From Bacteroidia bacterium (GTDB taxonomy: Bacteria > Bacteroidota > Bacteroidia > UKL13-3), in assembly GCA_020049855.1 (NCBI GenBank), contig JAGVLJ010000074.1:1-39837 (forward strand): a stretch of 39,837 nt of DNA. Reading direction: 5' to 3'. Below the pieces are notes generated by a model that was given only the letters and a program-made list of their open reading frames with translations, searched no databases and was not told the origin of the DNA. A program made the position numbers and the translations under genes. Every line of letters begins with the position of its first letter. Positions within the stretch are counted from its first letter, which is position 1. Shown here piece by piece: positions 18,592 to 29,400 of the stretch.

Positions 18592-19004
18592 ATGAAGAAA
18601 TTCATCACCCGCAATATTCTTATCTTATCCTTTGTAAGCCTTATTTACCGATGTGGCCGGTGAAATGCTGTACTCGGTGATGCCCATTTACCTGAAGGAA
18701 ATAGGATTTACCATTGTACTTATTGGTTTATTGGAAGGTGTGCCGAGGCTACTGCAGGTTTAAGCAAGGGTTTTTTGGGTAAGTGGAGTGATCAAACGGA
18801 AGGCGCCTGCCCTTTGTACAATTGGGCTATTTGTTGAGTGCCATTAGCAAGCCGCTCATGGTCGTATTTAGTATTTCCATGTGGGTGTTTGATGCCCGCG
18901 CCCGTGATGCCATGCTCTCTGCCGAAACCTCCAGATTTATTTTTTTGCACCGAAAAGAAAACGAAACTACTGGCAGAATGATGGCGGTGATTGGAATGAA
19001 ATAA
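18592..19004 (+). pseudogene. Broken MFS transporter gene
   Basis: An ATG at 18592 opens a frame reading MKKFITRNILILSFVSL. The sequence then needs a frame change near 18640 to read FTDVAGEMLYSVMPIYL and VLIGLLEG, a second near 18741 to read AEATAGLSKGFLGKWSD, and a third near 18800 to read RLPFVQLGYLLSAISKPLM. This matches the N-terminal third of major facilitator permeases of Bacteroidota. After WVF the usual helix-linking segment is missing by roughly 10-12 codons and the text resumes with ARDAMLSAE. The remaining two thirds are absent, and the last 70 bases are unlike the family. Three frame changes plus deletions mean a decayed gene rather than a single sequencing error. Confidence 0.8.
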
Positions 19005-19011
19005 TTAAATT

Positions 19012-19665
19012 TCACTTCTGTTTAAATCCACCTGCTTTCCAAGTTCTAAAGAAACTTGACCAAGCCAGCGGATCAAGCACTCGAATAGGTGGCGCCTGCC
19101 CCAAGTAATAATACTTAGCGGCTTCATAGTTCATCATTGTTCGCTGGCTTTCCCGCCCGTCAATAGGCATAGTGCGTTGCAGTTTAGCTAATTTTTCTTT
19201 CTCGGTATTGGCAAGAGCCTGTGAGTATTCATCCGTTTGCCCAGTAGCTAAAAAACGGTCTATTTCTTCCTTACTTGGCCATGGCCTTATCACTGTTTCG
19301 TTCAGGTAAATGGTATCCTCGCGCATCAGTTGTATCCACGAATATTTTGAAGTACTCAAATCTTTTGGAATCACCGTGTACATGGTTTTATAACCAATAG
19401 CTCTGAACATAATGGAATCACCCGCCCTGGCCACAAAATTAAAAAATCCGTCCCCATCTGCCATGCTTCCTTTGGTTGTTCCCACAATGGTAATAGAAGC
19501 ATAGGAAACTGCTTTAAGGCTATCATGTGATAATACGATACCTGAAAACTGAATATACTTTGGAGAAACACCAGCAGGTTTTGTATTACCGCTATTCCCG
19601 GTTTGGGCAAATACACCCGCCACTGCTGCTATCAATAACCCACATGCTAAAACGAGCCTGCTCAT
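19012..19665 (-). CDS. Exported protein with carboxypeptidase-regulatory-like domain
   Basis: A 217-residue protein with a clear signal peptide (residues 1-20, LVLACGLLIAAVAGVFA). A beta-sandwich of the CarboxypepD_reg-like type follows at about residues 38-105 (FSGIVLSHDSLKAVSYASIT, then GSMADGDGFFNFVARAGDSI and GYKTMYTVIP). This domain also forms the N-terminus of TonB-dependent outer membrane proteins, but no receptor follows here. The C-terminal 110 residues are helical, with PWPSKEEIDRFLA, and not recognised. It probably acts in the periplasm or at the outer membrane; the substrate is unknown. Confidence 0.75.
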   Translation of the reverse strand: MSRLVLACGLLIAAVAGVFAQTGNSGNTKPAGVSPKYIQFSGIVLSHDSLKAVSYASITIVGTTKGSMADGDGFFNFVARAGDSIMFRAIGYKTMYTVIPKDLSTSKYSWIQLMREDTIYLNETVIRPWPSKEEIDRFLATGQTDEYSQALANTEKEKLAKLQRTMPIDGRESQRTMMNYEAAKYYYLGQAPPIRVLDPLAWSSFFRTWKAGGFKQK

Positions 19666-19684
19666 ACACTTAATTTTTGATAGT

Positions 19685-19714
19685 CAAAGTTAGCCATTTT
19701 TGTGCCACTAATAA
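19685..19714 (-). promoter_or_regulatory. Candidate promoter for the carboxypeptidase-regulatory-like gene
   Basis: TAACTTTG (19692-19685, minus strand) fits TAnnTTTG. The -33 position, 19 bases upstream, reads TTA rather than TTG. Transcription would start near 19678, giving a leader of about 13 bases before the start at 19665. Confidence 0.45.
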
Positions 19715-19724
19715 ACGAATGAGC

Positions 19725-20942
19725 TTAAAAAATAATACCGCACAAAATAGTAATGGCTACCACAATGGGAGGAGACAGACGAAAGAAATACAATACCGCT
19801 GAGGTAAGTGCTACAATAATCAGATTAAGGGTACTAAAGCCCAAGGGTTCAAACAGCAAATAAGCCGATGCCACTACCAGCCCGGCAGAAGATGCATTAA
19901 TACCTGATATAGCTTTCTGAATACGCGGGTGACCTTTGAATTGATCCCAAATAGGATAAAGAAAAAAGATGAGTAAAATGCCCGGTAGAAAAATACCAAG
20001 ACTGCCCACAATAGAACCTAATAAAATACCTGAAATACCCCATTGACTCATGCTCATTCCGCAGGCAAATGAAGAAAAACTAAACACCGGCCCCGGAATG
20101 GATTGCAGCAACCCCAGCCCCGTGATAAAATCCTGTGCACTCATGTATTCCCTAAAATTTACAAACTGCTCATAAATCATGGGAATAAGTACATTGCCTC
20201 CGCCAAATACAATACTTCCGTAGCGGTAGGTGTTTTCAAATAACAGAAATGGGCGTGCAGCTTGTTGCCCATAGTTTGATTTGACATAAGCCGCCACTGC
20301 TGCCGAAATCAGAAAAATAGAAACAAAGAGAATAAAATTATCCCATCGCACATTGGTGATGCGGTAATACCCCTCCAGTTTTTTTTTGTCAGTAAAATTA
20401 GAAACTACGCCCCCAAACAACAGAATAATGGGAAAAACCAAAGGAGTGCGCATGAAAATAGCTGCCTGAGCGGCAATAATAAGTAAGAGCAATTCGGTGA
20501 TGGTTTTGGCAAACATTTGCCCAATGCTTACTGCCGCGTACACCATAAACCCAATTGCCATGGGCTGAATGTATTTAAGGCAACTCAAATCAATACTTGA
20601 ACTTCCGTAAGAACTCAATAACACAGCCAGAAAAAACATGATAACACTAGCGGGAAATACCCATACAGCAAGAGTGATAAATGCCAACATAGGACCGCCT
20701 AATTTAAATCCGATGGCCGTAACCGTTTGTGTGGAAGTGGGGCCAGGCAACATCTGGCAAAACGAGTTAAGTTCTTTCAAATCCTCTTGGGTGATATAGT
20801 GTTTTTTTGCTACCAGTCTCTTTAAAAACTGAACAAAATGCACCTGAGGTCCACCAAAAGCAGTTATAGATAAAACAAATACGTCCTTGATAAAAACAAG
20901 CTGCTTCAGCTTTCGGATGCGTATATTTGTATGCCTGCTCAA
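19725..20942 (-). CDS. chrA: Chromate ion transporter family protein (ChrA)
   Basis: Inner-membrane transporter of the CHR family, two-domain (long) type. The N-terminal half has SITAFGGPQVHFVQFLKR and QMLPGPTSTQTVTAIGFKLG. The C-terminal half repeats the pattern with YRYGSIVFGGGNVLIPMIYE and LLQSIPGPVFSFSSF, and many hydrophobic segments lie between. About 405 residues fits the family. The start is uncertain: an ATG at 21029 exists in frame, but its 29 extra residues do not look like ChrA and overlap the divergent lipoprotein. I prefer the TTG at 20942. The family exports chromate or related oxyanions; the real substrate is not shown by sequence. Confidence 0.85.
   Translation of the reverse strand: MSRHTNIRIRKLKQLVFIKDVFVLSITAFGGPQVHFVQFLKRLVAKKHYITQEDLKELNSFCQMLPGPTSTQTVTAIGFKLGGPMLAFITLAVWVFPASVIMFFLAVLLSSYGSSSIDLSCLKYIQPMAIGFMVYAAVSIGQMFAKTITELLLLIIAAQAAIFMRTPLVFPIILLFGGVVSNFTDKKKLEGYYRITNVRWDNFILFVSIFLISAAVAAYVKSNYGQQAARPFLLFENTYRYGSIVFGGGNVLIPMIYEQFVNFREYMSAQDFITGLGLLQSIPGPVFSFSSFACGMSMSQWGISGILLGSIVGSLGIFLPGILLIFFLYPIWDQFKGHPRIQKAISGINASSAGLVVASAYLLFEPLGFSTLNLIIVALTSAVLYFFRLSPPIVVAITILCGIIF
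20922..20929 (+). promoter_or_regulatory. Candidate -7 element for the lipoprotein gene
   Basis: TATATTTG matches TAnnTTTG, with CTG (not TTG) 18 bases upstream. It lies inside the 5' end of chrA on the other strand and would give a leader of about 75 bases before 21013. On the minus strand TACCTTCG at 20977-20970 is a one-mismatch -7 box that could serve chrA and fits the TTG start at 20942. Confidence 0.35.
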
Positions 20943-21012
20943 CTGAAAAATGAATTTAAATTTCCGATACGAAGGTACATTACCCTCGATAAAATTATTA
21001 ATAAAAGGAAAA

Positions 21013-21567
21013 ATGCCAAAAAATAACATTTTGGCAACCTTGTTTGTTGGTATCTTTTGGGTGAGTTGTACTAATCCTGCTCAGAAATTTACCACAGAAA
21101 CTGCTCAATTAGACACTATTCGCTCCCAAATAAATACCATGAAAGTTTGGTTTATGGTTGATGAACACAAAATAAGCAAACGCTATAAACACCTTACACA
21201 ACAGGATAGCATTATTCAATTAACCAACTTATCCGAGCAACTTCCAAAAGACTTAGGCCTGTCCATTGAAGAATTTAGGGCAATTCCGAATATTTATAGA
21301 AACTACCTGAACCTGTTTAAACAACAACAACGGCAACTCGACTCGCTTACGCAAAGCACCGATAGTTTACAAAACCTGCTATACAGCGAATCAATAGGAC
21401 GAAGAAAATTCAGGAAATTACTGGAGATCCACAAACAATGCACCAACAACCTGCAACTGGAGGTTGAAGCAACTGTTAAAAAAACCATAGAGGTTGAACC
21501 CACCTACAAGCGTATTCAGCCACATATCGACTCACTGGAACAATCAGCGATTAAGCTTGGGCAGTAG
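21013..21567 (+). CDS. Putative lipoprotein with coiled-coil regions
   Basis: A 184-residue protein of unknown function. The start at 21013 is chosen because it gives a compact lipoprotein signal: MPKNNILATLFVGIFWVSC with the lipid-accepting cysteine at residue 19. An in-frame ATG at 20950 would bury this signal. After the anchor the protein is rich in Gln, Ser, Leu and charged residues, with heptad-like stretches such as LFKQQQRQLDSLTQSTDSLQ, so long helices are likely. It converges on the DUF3467 gene and overlaps its 3' end by 17 bases (21551-21567). Confidence 0.7.
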   Translation: MPKNNILATLFVGIFWVSCTNPAQKFTTETAQLDTIRSQINTMKVWFMVDEHKISKRYKHLTQQDSIIQLTNLSEQLPKDLGLSIEEFRAIPNIYRNYLNLFKQQQRQLDSLTQSTDSLQNLLYSESIGRRKFRKLLEIHKQCTNNLQLEVEATVKKTIEVEPTYKRIQPHIDSLEQSAIKLGQ

Positions 21568-21871
21568 GACCCCCAAAAGTAAGCGGAAGACCCGGAATAT
21601 CGTCCTGTACCTTAATGGTACCAAAATTCTCCTCAAACTTGATGATATTATCCGACAATGCCATCAACAAACGTTTAGCATGCATTGGAGTTAATAAAAC
21701 CCGTGACTTAACTTTTGCCTTAGGAACCCCAGGCATAATGCGTACAAAGTCTATCACAAACTCACTGTTTGAATGGGTAATTATGGCTAGATTGGAATAC
21801 GTTCCTTCAGCTATTTCTTCTGATAACTCAATATTGAGTTGATTTTGATTTTCGTTTTTGTTGCTATCCAT
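21551..21871 (-). CDS. DUF3467 family protein
   Basis: A 106-residue cytosolic protein. The text LNIELSEEIAEGTYSNLAII, then FVIDFVRIMPGVPKAKVKS and LLTPMHAKRLLMALSDNI is what I know as DUF3467, a small conserved family often found just downstream of rpoC in Bacteroidota, as here. No biochemical role is known to me. Its ATG lies only 4 bases from a consensus -7 element, so the mRNA may be leaderless or nearly so. A strong terminator separates it from rpoC. Confidence 0.85.
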   Translation of the reverse strand: MDSNKNENQNQLNIELSEEIAEGTYSNLAIITHSNSEFVIDFVRIMPGVPKAKVKSRVLLTPMHAKRLLMALSDNIIKFEENFGTIKVQDDIPGLPLTFGGPTAQA

Positions 21872-21875
21872 ACTA

Positions 21876-21883
21876 CAAAGGTA
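21876..21883 (-). promoter_or_regulatory. Candidate -7 promoter element of the DUF3467 gene
   Basis: TACCTTTG on the minus strand matches TAnnTTTG and is identical to the -7 box of the ribosomal array promoter. No TTG is found 19-20 bases upstream. The start point would fall close to the ATG at 21871. The rest of the spacer 21884-22091 shows only a weak imperfect hairpin near 22046-22087. Confidence 0.45.
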
Positions 21884-22091
21884 ACTTTTTTTTAATTTAG
21901 GAAACGAAGAAGGAAAAAACCTGCATATCGCGGGTGTGATCGCCCATGATGAATATTAAACAGGCGTCTTGCATGCATAATAGGTAAGCAAGATGTTTAC
22001 TGATAGTAGTCTCTTGCGCTATTGGTTAGTTGCCTTAGTACATCCCCCAACCCCCTTCTCCAGCATTGCAATCTCATGCTGCAAGGGAGAC

Positions 22092-22140
22092 CTAAACAAA
22101 AAGAGTCCGCCAACTTTACTGACGGACTCTTTTTGTTTAG
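22092..22140 (-). terminator. Strong terminator after rpoC
   Basis: CTAAACAAAAAGAGTCCG (22092-22109) pairs without a mismatch with 22123-22140, an 18-bp stem around a 13-base loop. The GC core AGAGTCCG is flanked by A and T runs on both sides, so it can stop RNA polymerase in both directions. It begins 12 bases past the rpoC stop and ends the secE-rpoC unit. Confidence 0.9.
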
Positions 22141-22151
22141 CCAAAGCGTTA

Positions 22152-25100
22152 TTAGTTGGCCTTGGCTGCTTCTAAAGCTTCTTGTTTTGAAGCCATAAGT
22201 GATTCGTATTCTTCGCGCGAACCAACTACTAACTTATCGTAGGCGCGGTTTCCCGTACCGGCAGGAATGAGGTGACCAACGATCACATTCTCCTTCAAAC
22301 CTAATAATTCATCTACCTTACCATTAATAGCGGCTTCGTTCAGCACCTTAGTAGTTTCCTGGAATGATGCGGCACTCATAAAGCTATGTGTACCCAGTGA
22401 GGCACGAGTAATTCCCTGTATCATCGCTCCTGCTGTAGCTGGAATTGCATTACGCACTTCAACTAATTTCTGGTCTTTACGTTTCAGCATTGAGTTCTCG
22501 TCACGCAGCTTGCGTACACTCACAATTTGTCCCGCTTTAAGGTTATTTGAATCACCTGCATCAATAACCACTTTCTTGTCGTAAATCCAGTCGTTCTCCT
22601 CAATAAAATCAAATTTATCAGCAGCCTCACCCTCAAGGAAACGGGTATCGCCCGGATCTTCAATTTCCACCTTCTGCATCATTTGGCGCACAATCACCTC
22701 AATATGTTTATCGCTGATTTTTACCCCCTGCAAACGGTATACTTCCTGAATTCCGTTGGTGATATAACGTTGTACTGAAAGTGGTCCTTCAATACGCAGA
22801 ATATCCTGCGGACTAATGGCACCATCAGATAATGGAGTTCCTGCTTTTACGAAATCATTTTCCTGAACAAGGATATGCTTAGAAAGAGAAACAAGGTATT
22901 TTTTTACTTGTCCGTCACGTGACTCGATGATGATTTCACGGTTACCACGTTTAATACCTCCGAAAGATACTACACCGTCAATCTCCGTAACCACTGCCGG
23001 ATTAGAAGGATTACGTGCTTCAAACAATTCGGTTACTCGCGGAAGACCTCCGGTAATATCTCGTGTTTTACCAATAGTACGAGGTATTTTCACCAGAATC
23101 TGCCCAGCTACCACCGCTTCTTTATCTTCAGCGGCAAGGTGAGCTCCTACCGGAAGATTGTATTCTTTCAATACTTCACCTTTTTTATCAACGATTTGAA
23201 TGGAAGCAATACGAGTTTTATCACGACTTTCAATAATCACCTTTTCTTTGTGCCCGGTTTGCTCATCACTTTCTTCGCGGAAAGTAATACTCTCGATAAT
23301 ATTCGAGAATTGCACCTTACCGGCAAATTCCGAAAGAATTACTGCATTGTATGGATCCCAACTGCAAAGCAAATCTCCCTTGGCAACTTTTTGTCCGTCT
23401 TTCACCATTAAATGCGCTCCGTAAGGAATATTCACAGTGATGATGATGGCACGAGTTTTTTCGTCCAGAATTTTCACTTCACCTTGACGACCGAGTACAA
23501 TTTGCACTTCGCCCTCATCGGTTTTGAAACCAACGCTACGCACTTCTTCGAACTCCAGAATACCTCCAAATTTAGCTGTGAGTTGTGACTCGGCAGCAAT
23601 ATTAGATGCAGTACCACCCACGTGGAAGGTCCGAAGTGTAAGCTGGGTACCCGGCTCACCTATTGACTGAGCCGCAATAACACCAACCGCTTCTCCGTCT
23701 TGCACCATACGACCTGTTGAAAGGTTGCGCCCATAACATTTAGCACAAATACCAAATTTGGTTTCGCAGGTTAACGCGGAACGGATTTCCATTGATTCAA
23801 TGGCTGAATTTTCAATTTTATTCGCAATATCTTCGGTTATCTCCTCGCCCGATTTAACAAGCAATTCTCCTGTTATAGGATCGTAAGTATCATGTAAAGA
23901 TACGCGGCCTAATACGCGTTCATATAAACTTTCAACTACCTCCTCGTTATCTTTCAAAGCTGAAATAGGAATACCCCGAAGTGTTCCGCAATCTACTTCT
24001 GAAACTACAACGTCCTGAGCCACGTCATGCAACCTACGGGTAAGGTAACCTGCATCAGCTGTTTTCAAAGCTGTATCTGCAAGACCCTTACGGGCACCGT
24101 GAGTAGAGATAAAATATTCAAGCACCGAAAGTCCTTCTTTAAAGTTGGAAAGAATAGGATTCTCGATAATTTCACCCGTTCCACCACTTAAGTTTTTCTG
24201 TGGTTTTGCCATCAATCCCCTCATACCTCCCAACTGACGAATTTGTTCTTTCGATCCACGCGCCCCTGAGTCAAGCATCATGTAAATTGGATTGAAACCT
24301 TGGCGGTCGGATGAAATTTGTTTTAACAACGTATCAGAAATACGCGAGTTGACACGAGTCCAGATATCAATTACCTGATTATAGCGTTCGTTATTGGTGA
24401 TGAAACCATTGTTGTAGTTACTCCAGATTTCTTCCACTTCCTGTTGGGCTTCGCTAATGAATTTTAGTTTCTCATCAGGAACGCGCACGTCTGAAAGGTT
24501 AAAAGAAAGACCTCCTTTGAATGCATTATGATAACCAAGTTCTTTAATGTCATCTAGGAATTTGGCCGTAACGGCAGTGCCGAATTGTTTTACAATACCC
24601 CCGATAATATCACGCAGGTTCTTTTTAGTCAATGTTTCGTTTATGAAACCGTGACCTTTTGGAACAACCTGATTGAAGATAACACGACCAACAGTAGTTT
24701 CGAATAACACATTTTCAATTTCACCTTTATCATTTTTCACATCTACTTTTACTTTGATGAATGAGTGCATAGCAACCCTCCCTTCATTGTAGGCAATGAT
24801 TACCTCCTCAGGTGAATAAAAACGCAACCCTTCACCCAAGGCTTTGTGGGTATCAATACCTCTGCGCCCTTTGGTGATGTAATACAATCCCAACACCATG
24901 TCTTGAGAAGGAACGGTGATAGGTGTACCATTGGCCGGGTTCAATACGTTATGTGGTGCCAGCATCAGCATCTGTGCTTCTAAAATAGCAGCATTGCCCA
25001 GCGGTACGTGAACCGCCATCTGGTCACCATCAAAATCCGCGTTAAACCCCGTACACACCAATGGGTGCAACTGAATTGCTTTTCCTTCAATCAACTTAGG

Positions 25101-26456
25101 TTGGAAGGCCTGAATACCTAACCTGTGAAGAGTAGGGGCTCGATTAAGCAATACAGGGTGACCTTTCAGAATGTTTTCGAGTATATCCCAAATAACTGCC
25201 TCTTTACGATCAACTAATTTTTTAGCCGATTTAACGGTTTTAACAATACCCCTTTCAAGTAGTTTACGAATAATAAATGGTTTGAATAACTCAGCCGCCA
25301 TCCCTTTAGGAATACCACATTCGTGCAATTTAAGAGTTGGTCCTACCACAATTACAGAACGGCCTGAGTAGTCAACCCGTTTACCAAGCAGGTTCTGACG
25401 AAAACGTCCCTGTTTACCTTTAAGCATATCACTTAAAGATTTTAACGGACGATTACCTTCTGTTTTAACAGCACTCACTCTTCGGGTATTGTCGAGTAAT
25501 GAGTCAACTGCTTCCTGCAACATGCGTTTCTCGTTGCGTAAGATTACCTCGGGTGCTTTTATTTCAATCAAACGTTTTAATCGGTTGTTACGAATGATTA
25601 CTCTGCGGTAGAGGTCATTCAAATCAGACGTAGCAAAACGGCCACCTTCCAATGGTACTAATGGACGCAATTCAGGAGGAATAACCGGAAGAATTTTAAT
25701 CACCATCCACTCCGGGCGATTTTCGGCTTTCTCATTAGCAGAGCGGAAACTCTCAATTACTTTCAGACGTTTTAGTGCTTCCGTTTTGCGTTGCTGAGAA
25801 GTTTCGTTGGCCGCCTGATGACGTAAACTGAATGAAAGGTCGTCCAATTTGGTACGTGATAACAAATCCCACAAGGCATCACCACCCATTTTAGCAACAA
25901 ATTTGTTAGGGTCTGTATCATCTAGATACTGATTCTCTTTTGGTAACGAATCAAGAATATCGAGGTATTCTTCTTCGGTTAATAAATCTAGGTAATTGGT
26001 TCCGTCTTGTGCCTTAATCCCCGGCTGAATAACGATATAGCGCTCGTAATAAATCACCATATCCAGCTTTTTGGTAGGAACACCTAACAGGTACCCAATT
26101 TTATTTGGCAATGACCGGAAGTACCAGATATGTGCAACAGGAACTACCAAATTGATATGTCCCATGCGTTCTCTACGCACTTTCTTTTCTGTAACCTCAA
26201 CCCCGCAACGATCGCAAACAATCCCTTTGTACCGGATACGTTTGTATTTTCCGCAATGACATTCAAAATCCTTTACCGGACCGAAAATGCGCTCGCAAAA
26301 CAACCCACCCATTTCAGGCTTATATGAACGGTAGTTGATGGTTTCTGGTTTGGTAACCTCACCGTACGATCTTTGCAGAATCGTTTCAGGAGAAGCAAGA
26401 CTAATCTTAATCTTGGTGAAGTTGCTTTTTAATTTTATATCTTTCTTAAATGACAT
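22152..26456 (-). CDS. rpoC: DNA-directed RNA polymerase subunit beta'
   Basis: Catalytic large subunit. The N-terminal zinc site is C66, C68, C81, C84 (ECHCGKYKR and CDRCGVEV). The catalytic Mg-binding motif NADFDGDQM starts at N472, giving D474, D476 and D478. The second zinc site is C823, C897, C904, C907. Length 1434 is typical for Bacteroidota. It starts 19 bases after rpoB. AGGAGG at 26472-26467, 10 bases from the ATG, is a perfect Shine-Dalgarno core, rare in this clade. Confidence 0.98.
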   Translation of the reverse strand: MSFKKDIKLKSNFTKIKISLASPETILQRSYGEVTKPETINYRSYKPEMGGLFCERIFGPVKDFECHCGKYKRIRYKGIVCDRCGVEVTEKKVRRERMGHINLVVPVAHIWYFRSLPNKIGYLLGVPTKKLDMVIYYERYIVIQPGIKAQDGTNYLDLLTEEEYLDILDSLPKENQYLDDTDPNKFVAKMGGDALWDLLSRTKLDDLSFSLRHQAANETSQQRKTEALKRLKVIESFRSANEKAENRPEWMVIKILPVIPPELRPLVPLEGGRFATSDLNDLYRRVIIRNNRLKRLIEIKAPEVILRNEKRMLQEAVDSLLDNTRRVSAVKTEGNRPLKSLSDMLKGKQGRFRQNLLGKRVDYSGRSVIVVGPTLKLHECGIPKGMAAELFKPFIIRKLLERGIVKTVKSAKKLVDRKEAVIWDILENILKGHPVLLNRAPTLHRLGIQAFQPKLIEGKAIQLHPLVCTGFNADFDGDQMAVHVPLGNAAILEAQMLMLAPHNVLNPANGTPITVPSQDMVLGLYYITKGRRGIDTHKALGEGLRFYSPEEVIIAYNEGRVAMHSFIKVKVDVKNDKGEIENVLFETTVGRVIFNQVVPKGHGFINETLTKKNLRDIIGGIVKQFGTAVTAKFLDDIKELGYHNAFKGGLSFNLSDVRVPDEKLKFISEAQQEVEEIWSNYNNGFITNNERYNQVIDIWTRVNSRISDTLLKQISSDRQGFNPIYMMLDSGARGSKEQIRQLGGMRGLMAKPQKNLSGGTGEIIENPILSNFKEGLSVLEYFISTHGARKGLADTALKTADAGYLTRRLHDVAQDVVVSEVDCGTLRGIPISALKDNEEVVESLYERVLGRVSLHDTYDPITGELLVKSGEEITEDIANKIENSAIESMEIRSALTCETKFGICAKCYGRNLSTGRMVQDGEAVGVIAAQSIGEPGTQLTLRTFHVGGTASNIAAESQLTAKFGGILEFEEVRSVGFKTDEGEVQIVLGRQGEVKILDEKTRAIIITVNIPYGAHLMVKDGQKVAKGDLLCSWDPYNAVILSEFAGKVQFSNIIESITFREESDEQTGHKEKVIIESRDKTRIASIQIVDKKGEVLKEYNLPVGAHLAAEDKEAVVAGQILVKIPRTIGKTRDITGGLPRVTELFEARNPSNPAVVTEIDGVVSFGGIKRGNREIIIESRDGQVKKYLVSLSKHILVQENDFVKAGTPLSDGAISPQDILRIEGPLSVQRYITNGIQEVYRLQGVKISDKHIEVIVRQMMQKVEIEDPGDTRFLEGEAADKFDFIEENDWIYDKKVVIDAGDSNNLKAGQIVSVRKLRDENSMLKRKDQKLVEVRNAIPATAGAMIQGITRASLGTHSFMSAASFQETTKVLNEAAINGKVDELLGLKENVIVGHLIPAGTGNRAYDKLVVGSREEYESLMASKQEALEAAKAN

Positions 26457-26475
26457 GTAATACTCTCCTCCTTAA

Positions 26476-29400
26476 TTAATCAATGGTAATTTCAAGACCT
26501 AATCCTCTTAACTCGTGAACCAACACGTTGAACGATTCTGGAATGCCTGGGGTAGGTAAGTTATCTCCTTTCACAATGGCTTCATAAGTTTTGGCCCGAC
26601 CCACAATATCATCAGACTTAACAGTAAGAATTTCCTGAAGAATGTTTGATGCACCAAATGCCTCGAGTGCCCAAACCTCCATCTCACCAAAACGCTGACC
26701 GCCAAACTGAGCTTTACCGCCCAATGGTTGTTGCGTAATGAGCGAGTAAGGCCCAATAGAACGTGCGTGCATCTTATCATCAACCATATGACCAAGTTTC
26801 AACATATAAATAATACCTACTGTTGTTTTCTGGTGGAAACGCTCTCCGGTCAATCCATCGTACAGGTAAACGGCTCCGTCAATAGGGAGTTTGGCTTCAC
26901 TCATATATTTTTCAATATCCTCAATGGAAGCTCCGTCAAAAATAGGTGTTGCGAATTTAACACCAAGTTCTTTTCCGGCCCATCCCAATACGGTCTCGTA
27001 AATCTGTCCAAGGTTCATACGGGAAGGCACACCCAATGGGTTTAATACGATGTCAACAGGGGTTCCGTCTTCCAGAAAAGGCATATCTTCTTCACGTACA
27101 ATACGGGCTACAATACCCTTGTTACCATGGCGACCTGCCATCTTATCACCAACTTTAAGCTTACGCTTATCGGCAATGTATACCTTGGCAAGCTTAAGAA
27201 TACCCGCAGGTAATTCATCGCCCACCTGTATAGCAAATAACTTACGCTTGTAATCTGCGATTATATCGTTGGCTGCTACTTTATAGTTGGAAAGAATTTC
27301 TTTAATCAGGTCATTTTTCTCTTTATCCGTTGTCCAGTTATTGGCATTGATATTTGTGTAGTCAATATCCATCAATTGTTTTTGGGTAAACTTGGTTCCT
27401 TTTGGTATCAACTCTTCATTGTACACATTGGTTACCCCCTGCGAAGTTTTACCATTTACTACGGTAAACAATTTATCAACCAACACTCCTTTCAATGCTG
27501 CCATTGCCTTGTTATGTTCGTCTTCAATTTTACTTACTTTAGTTTTTTCTTCGCCCTTTGTAGCCTTATCTTTTTTAGTTCGTGCAAAAAGTTTTTTATC
27601 AATGATAATGCCTGAGGTTGAAGGTGGTGCCTTCATTGAAGCATCTTTGACATCACCGGCCTTGTCGCCAAAAATGGCACGGAGCAACTTCTCTTCTGGA
27701 GAAGGTTCTGTTTCGCCCTTAGGGGTGATTTTACCTATAAGAATATCTCCTTCATGAACCTCGGCACCTACACGAATCAATCCGTTTTCGTCTAGGTTAC
27801 GGGTAGCTTCTTCGCTCACGTTAGGGATATCATTGGTTAATTCTTCTTCGCCTCGTTTTGTATCACGAACTTCCAGTTCGTATTCGGTGATGTGAATGGA
27901 GGTAAACCAATCTTCCTTAGCTACACGTTCTGAAATTACAATCGCATCCTCAAAATTATATCCCTGCCATGGCATAAAAGCCACTTTTAGGTTTCGACCC
28001 AAAGCCAGTTCACCCTGATCAGTAGCGTGACCTTCGCACAATACATCGCCTTTTTTCACCAGTTGCCCTTTGCTCACCACAGGACGCTGATTGAGGCATG
28101 TATTCTGGTTAGTTCTTCTGAATTTGGTTAGCGGATATGATTTTACACTTCCGCTGAAATTAACAAGCAAATCCTTTTCAGTTTGCTCATATTTGACCCG
28201 AATTTCATTTGCATCTACAAACTCTACCACACCCGTTCCTTCAGCAACTATAAGTGCACGTGAATCTCGAGCCACTTTTCCTTCAAGTCCGGTTCCTACA
28301 ATTGGAGCCTGTGGTCGGATAAGCGGCACGGCTTGGCGTTGCATGTTTGAACCCATCAATGCACGGTTTGCATCATCATGCTCCAAAAATGGAATCATAG
28401 ATGCCGCAATAGATACAATTTGATTTGGAGCTACGTCCATATAATCCAATTTCTCTGGATCCACCATCGGGAAGTCGCCTTCGAAACGAGCTTTTACTTT
28501 TTGATCAACAAAGTTTCCGTCTTTAGCCACTTGTGCATTTGCCTGTGCAATCACTTTGCCGTCCTCGTCTTCGGCACTTAAGTAAACCACCGGTTTATCA
28601 ACAACTACTTTACCTTCAACTACCGCACGATAAGGAGTCTCAATGAATCCCATTCCGTTAATACGGGCATGAACACACAGTGATGAAATCAACCCGATAT
28701 TCGGACCTTCAGGAGTTTCAATAGTACACAAACGGCCATAGTGGGTATAATGAACGTCACGAACCTCAAAACCGGCACGATCACGACTCAAACCACCGGG
28801 ACCAAGAGCCGACATTCTTCGCTTATGCGTAATCTCAGCAAGGGGATTGGTTTGATCCATGAACTGTGAAAGCTGATTGGTGCCAAAAAAAGAATTAATT
28901 ACCGAGCTTAATGTACGGGCATTAATCAAATCGGCTGGGGTGAATACTTCGTTATCTCGAATATTCATACGCTCTCGAATGGTACGTGCCATTCGCGCCA
29001 AACCAACTCCAAACTGAGAATACAGTTGTTCACCAACAGTACGAACACGTCTGTTTGATAAGTGATCGATATCATCTACATCAGCCCGTGAGTTAAACAA
29101 CTCAATCAGGTATTTGATGATGGCAATAATATCGTCTTTGGTAAGAATTCGCACGCTCATATCCGTACCGCGATTTAATTTGCGGTTAATTCTGTAACGA
29201 CCTACTTCTCCAAGATCATAGCGTTTATCGGAGAAGAACAATTTTTCAAGAATACCCCTTGCTGTTTCTTCATCCGGTGGATCAGCATTACGCAATTGGC
29301 GATAAATATGTTCTAATGCCTCTTTACCAGAGTTGGAGGTATCTTTCTGAAGTGTATTCAGAATAATAGCAAAATCATTGTGATTCGCTTCCTCTTTGTG

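Noticed and set aside
22046-22087. Imperfect hairpin between the rpoC terminator and the DUF3467 gene
   Set aside because: Two short stems with an internal loop, no T run and no coding or promoter signal; likely chance.
28790-28860. Rifampicin or streptomycin resistance changes in rpoB or rpsL
   Set aside because: The residues at the classical positions (D, H and S in RpoB; the two lysines in uS12) are the usual wild-type ones.
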